From assembly GCA_014378775.1 (NCBI GenBank), contig JACMMZ010000067.1, positions 1 to 42,607 of the forward strand: a stretch of DNA of 42,607 bases. The letters run 5' to 3'. The translations under genes were made by a program, and so were the position numbers. Under the pieces are notes generated by a model that saw only the letters and a program-made list of their open reading frames with translations, was not told where the DNA came from and did not search any database. Source of the DNA: Pseudobdellovibrionaceae bacterium (GTDB lineage: Bacteria > Bdellovibrionota > Bdellovibrionia > Bdellovibrionales > Bdellovibrionaceae). Positions 40,536-42,607 of the stretch are shown piece after piece. How positions within the stretch are numbered: the first letter of the stretch is position 1; each line of letters starts with the position of its first letter.

Positions 40536-40683
40536 GCTTGTTCCCTCCGCCCTCTCAGTCAACAACATTAGCTACTGCCTAAAATAAAAGCATAAAGCTT
40601 TTGACCTCATCCCTAATGAGTCACCGTTTTTTACTTTTCTACATAATAGCATCCTTCACGAAGAATACACGCGCTTACGCTGA

Positions 40684-40699
40684 TGGCCCCGCAATCGCT
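40684..40699 (+). promoter_or_regulatory. Weaker sigma54-like element
   Basis: TGGCCCCGCAATCGCT keeps the essential GG and GC ten bases apart but has TCGC instead of TTGC. Transcription would begin near 40710, just before the ribosome site AGGGGG of the gene at 40723. A lone deviating match has a fair chance of being random. Upstream, AAAAGC-ATAAA-GCTTTT (40586-40602) is a short inverted repeat of unknown role. Confidence 0.35.
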
Positions 40700-40722
40700 A
40701 TAGAAATAGTTTAGGGGGATTT

Positions 40723-41223
40723 ATGAAAATAATTATTTATTGTGCGATTTTTTTGTTACCGATTTTAGGTCATAGCGAAGTTCAAAAAATTTTAGACATC
40801 ACGGCGGAATCTGACGCTGATCTTTTATCTTATATATCAATCGACGTGAACGGAAACGCAGCTGTCGAAAGTTTAGTTTACCAACCGGATGCTCACGAAA
40901 AATCTTTAGAAAAATTTTCGACGCAACAGCTGATCGATGATCGCGTGACGCTGAAATCCCAAAAAGGATTCGAAGTGATCGGAATAAGCTTAAAACAAAT
41001 CAATCCTACGGCCTATGCGGTGACGCTCCATTACCTGTATAAATTTAGATTGTTTAATCGTACCTATAAAGACAAACAACTGAATGTTTCATTTTCTACA
41101 CCGGACAATCGTTATCTGGTTCAAGATGACGAGACGAAAAAAATGATTTCCAGACTTCACTTCGTGAGTAACTATAATGAAACTGGCAAAGAAGTCGGAA
41201 TCGAAAAAATAGAAACGCTGTAG
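40723..41223 (+). CDS. Secreted hypothetical protein (166 aa)
   Basis: The protein has a signal peptide (MKIIIYCAIFLLPILGHS). The mature domain appears beta-rich, with VQKILDITAESDADLLSYIS and HYLYKFRLFNRTYKDKQLNV. No family is recognised. AGGGGG sits before the ATG. A weak sigma54-like element lies about 25 bases upstream. It converges with the regulator gene at 41231 with seven bases between stops. Confidence 0.7.
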   Translation: MKIIIYCAIFLLPILGHSEVQKILDITAESDADLLSYISIDVNGNAAVESLVYQPDAHEKSLEKFSTQQLIDDRVTLKSQKGFEVIGISLKQINPTAYAVTLHYLYKFRLFNRTYKDKQLNVSFSTPDNRYLVQDDETKKMISRLHFVSNYNETGKEVGIEKIETL

Positions 41224-41230
41224 AAAAACC

Positions 41231-41728
41231 TTAAACAGTTTGCGCCAGCAAAAAATGAACGCCGAGCTGAGCAAAATCAATCATATCACTTAAACGTTCT
41301 AAACGATCTTTATCTATTAACGGATGCTGGTCGTTTTTAATGTTTTTTTTCAAATTCGCTACACGATGCGCCGCCGTCGTTATCAGAACTTGCTCTCGCT
41401 CAATCAAAATATTTTTAATAACACCACTGACATCCAACCGAGCTTGATAGGTCTTCGTTTTTTTATCTTTTTGATGCGAAGTGATCAAGCCCTGCTTTTC
41501 CAGCTCGATCAGCGCCGGGCTGATCAGGGCTTTTGACACCGACAGCCGCTTGGTTAAATCCGCGCCACTGAGGGATACCTTGGATAGGTACACCTGAGTC
41601 CAGATTTGTCCGTGGATGCGCCTAAAGCCCCAATAGCGTATAAAATCCCCTACGGTGTCCGCCATTAGCGCAAGCTTCTTCTCGTCTAAAGATTGTTTTT
41701 TCATATAGTTCATGGTAGTGTGAACCAT
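41231..41728 (-). CDS. GbsR/MarR-type transcriptional regulator
   Basis: The 165-residue protein begins MVHTTMNYMKKQ. Its winged helix covers about residues 25-95, including LSGADLTKRLSVSKALISPALIELEKQGLI, in the GbsR style. The coiled C-terminal part is presumably for dimerisation. Three in-frame ATGs (41728, 41713, 41704) are possible and none has a strong ribosome site; I keep the longest. Longer frames upstream overlap the divergent gene and are rejected. The dyad ATGGT-N7-ACCAT at 41712-41728 overlaps the start and may be its operator. It is divergent from the DUF2805-methyltransferase pair. Confidence 0.8.
   Translation of the reverse strand: MVHTTMNYMKKQSLDEKKLALMADTVGDFIRYWGFRRIHGQIWTQVYLSKVSLSGADLTKRLSVSKALISPALIELEKQGLITSHQKDKKTKTYQARLDVSGVIKNILIEREQVLITTAAHRVANLKKNIKNDQHPLIDKDRLERLSDMIDFAQLGVHFLLAQTV
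41712..41728. promoter_or_regulatory. Dyad at the regulator start, possible operator
   Basis: ATGGT and ACCAT form inverted half-sites with a seven-base spacer. They lie between the divergent regulator and DUF2805 genes and overlap the regulator's start codons. Binding by the encoded regulator is inferred only from position. Confidence 0.3.
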
Positions 41729-41756
41729 ATGCTTTAACAAGGAAAATGGGAAAAGT

Positions 41757-42059
41757 ATGGGTGTCTCAAAAAAGTTCAAAGAAAAACTCGAATTATTGGA
41801 GCCCGATTTTGACCGCATGGTGCGAATGGGCTGGGAAGATCGATCCACTTTCGATGATATCAAAACCCAATTTGGCCTAACCCCCAATGAATTTGTGCGC
41901 TTTATGCGGTCTCAGTTAGACCGATCGGCTTTTGAACGATGGCGACGCCGAGTGTTCGAGCAAGGTCAGCTTAAAAATGAAAAAACCCGGGGATTTAAAA
42001 CCGACCGCTTCAAATGCACCCGCCAGTCCGTAGATGGAATCACCAAAGGATGGAAATAA
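41757..42059 (+). CDS. DUF2805/TIGR03643 family protein
   Basis: The 100-residue protein contains DRMVRMGWEDRSTFDDIKTQ, FGLTPNEFVRFMRSQL and a C-terminal RFKCTRQS, the pattern of DUF2805 (TIGR03643). It is a small helical protein of unknown function with a likely helix-turn-helix. GGGAAA lies upstream of the ATG. Its stop overlaps the start of the next gene (TAATG), a sign of translational coupling, so it may work with the methyltransferase. Confidence 0.88.
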   Translation: MGVSKKFKEKLELLEPDFDRMVRMGWEDRSTFDDIKTQFGLTPNEFVRFMRSQLDRSAFERWRRRVFEQGQLKNEKTRGFKTDRFKCTRQSVDGITKGWK

Positions 42060-42607
42060 TGAAAGAAAATAATCTTCTTAAAAACGCGGCTCTTGGCTAC
42101 TCGCTCATTCGCACGCTCAATTTTAATTTACAAAGCCGCGCTTTACCAATTATTGCGCAGATTTTTTCAGATCCTAAGAAAAATAAAAAAATTGATTTAT
42201 CCGAACACATGAAAATTGCGCAGCCCAAAATTGAAAAACTACTTCGTCAGGATGCAGAAAATATTGCTCATGGTGACTACCCGATCAGCGTGTTAAAACC
42301 AGAGAATCTGATATCTCATGCGGCACGGATTCCCTTTGTCTATGTTGATGCCGTCAGATCGGCCTTGCGCCGTAGAAAAAATGAATCTAAAAAATTTGAT
42401 AAAACACAAACTGATTTACTTAAAGAATTACCAGCGTATTACCGCCGCAATTTTCATTTCCAAACCGACGGCTATCTTGGCGAAGCTTCAGCTCAGTTGT
42501 ACGAGCACCAAGTTGAAATTTTATTTTCCGGTGCAGCTGGTGCGATGAGACGGATGATTATCCCGCAAATGAAAAAACATTTTAAGGATTCAGACGGAGA
42601 AGGTTTG
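42059..42607 (+). CDS. Class I SAM-dependent methyltransferase, N-terminal part (3' end outside window)
   Basis: This frame begins at the ATG in TAATG and stays open for 183 codons to the window end. The N-terminus (MKENNLLKNAALGYSLIRTL) precedes ELPAYYRRNFHFQTDGYLGE, SAQLYEHQVEILFSGAAGAM and RRMIIPQMKKHFK. The YY-R-x-F-H-x-Q-T-D-G-Y and LF-x-G-x-A-x-x-M-R-R pattern is what I recall for a family of uncharacterised methyltransferases whose SAM-binding domain follows this segment. The SAM motif itself is not yet reached. Substrate is unknown. Confidence 0.8.
   Translation, partial: MKENNLLKNAALGYSLIRTLNFNLQSRALPIIAQIFSDPKKNKKIDLSEHMKIAQPKIEKLLRQDAENIAHGDYPISVLKPENLISHAARIPFVYVDAVRSALRRRKNESKKFDKTQTDLLKELPAYYRRNFHFQTDGYLGEASAQLYEHQVEILFSGAAGAMRRMIIPQMKKHFKDSDGEGL

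Overview
The window looks like chromosomal DNA of a Gram-negative bacterium related to Bdellovibrio (phylum Bdellovibrionota). This is an inference. It rests on the moderately low GC content, outer-membrane lipoproteins with a Phe-Gln-Asn-Cys type signal, several sigma54-type promoters beside an NtrC-family activator, and many secreted proteins of unknown function. No rRNA, tRNA, CRISPR array, prophage or insertion sequence was found.

Positions 1-8832 form a regulatory and stress island. It holds the 3' end of a hybrid histidine kinase, a stand-alone receiver protein, an Hpt phosphotransfer protein and an NtrC-family sigma54 activator, which together could make a multistep phosphorelay. Five close matches to the sigma54 -24/-12 element (TGGC-N7-TTGC[A/T]) lie 40-60 bases upstream of start codons, on the correct strand, on both sides of the activator gene. 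They head the receiver gene, a small disordered protein plus a DUF883 (YqjD/ElaB-like) gene, a DUF1328-CsbD-DUF883 operon, an operon for an OmpA-like secreted protein, an EEP-family enzyme and a phospholipase D/cardiolipin-synthase-like protein, and a proline-rich protein plus Hpt operon. These are the kinds of genes placed under RpoS or SigB in other bacteria, so the region looks like a sigma54-driven general-stress and envelope regulon. I consider it the most interesting system in the window.

Positions 8845-15685 hold a polar amino-acid ABC transporter (binding protein fused to permease, plus ATPase), a POT-family peptide transporter, a lytic-transglycosylase-like secreted protein, a bacterioferritin-like protein, a DCC-family protein and two hypothetical proteins. 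Positions 15690-22837 carry arginine biosynthesis: argC-argJ-argB-argF-argR on the minus strand and argG-argH on the plus strand. The two operons diverge from an intergenic region with three ARG-box-like sites. argJ implies the cyclic acetyl pathway; argD is not in the window.

Positions 22962-30766 hold two lipoproteins, SelO with a tiny secreted ORF just upstream, a large secreted protein with ten four-cysteine repeats, and an App1-like (DUF2183) phosphatase.

Positions 30814-38827 form a lipid-modification island. A delta-9-type fatty-acid desaturase diverges from an ECF sigma factor, an NrsF-type (DUF1109) anti-sigma factor and a tightly coupled row: FAD oxidoreductase, DUF1365, two CFA-synthase-like methyltransferases, DUF1475-like, DUF2062 and DUF1295. 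Both divergent promoters carry GTAAC[C/T]-N16-CGTA, which suggests the sigma factor controls the desaturase and its own operon. The window ends with two alpha/beta hydrolases, a secreted hypothetical protein, a GbsR/MarR-type regulator, a DUF2805 protein and the start of a SAM methyltransferase.
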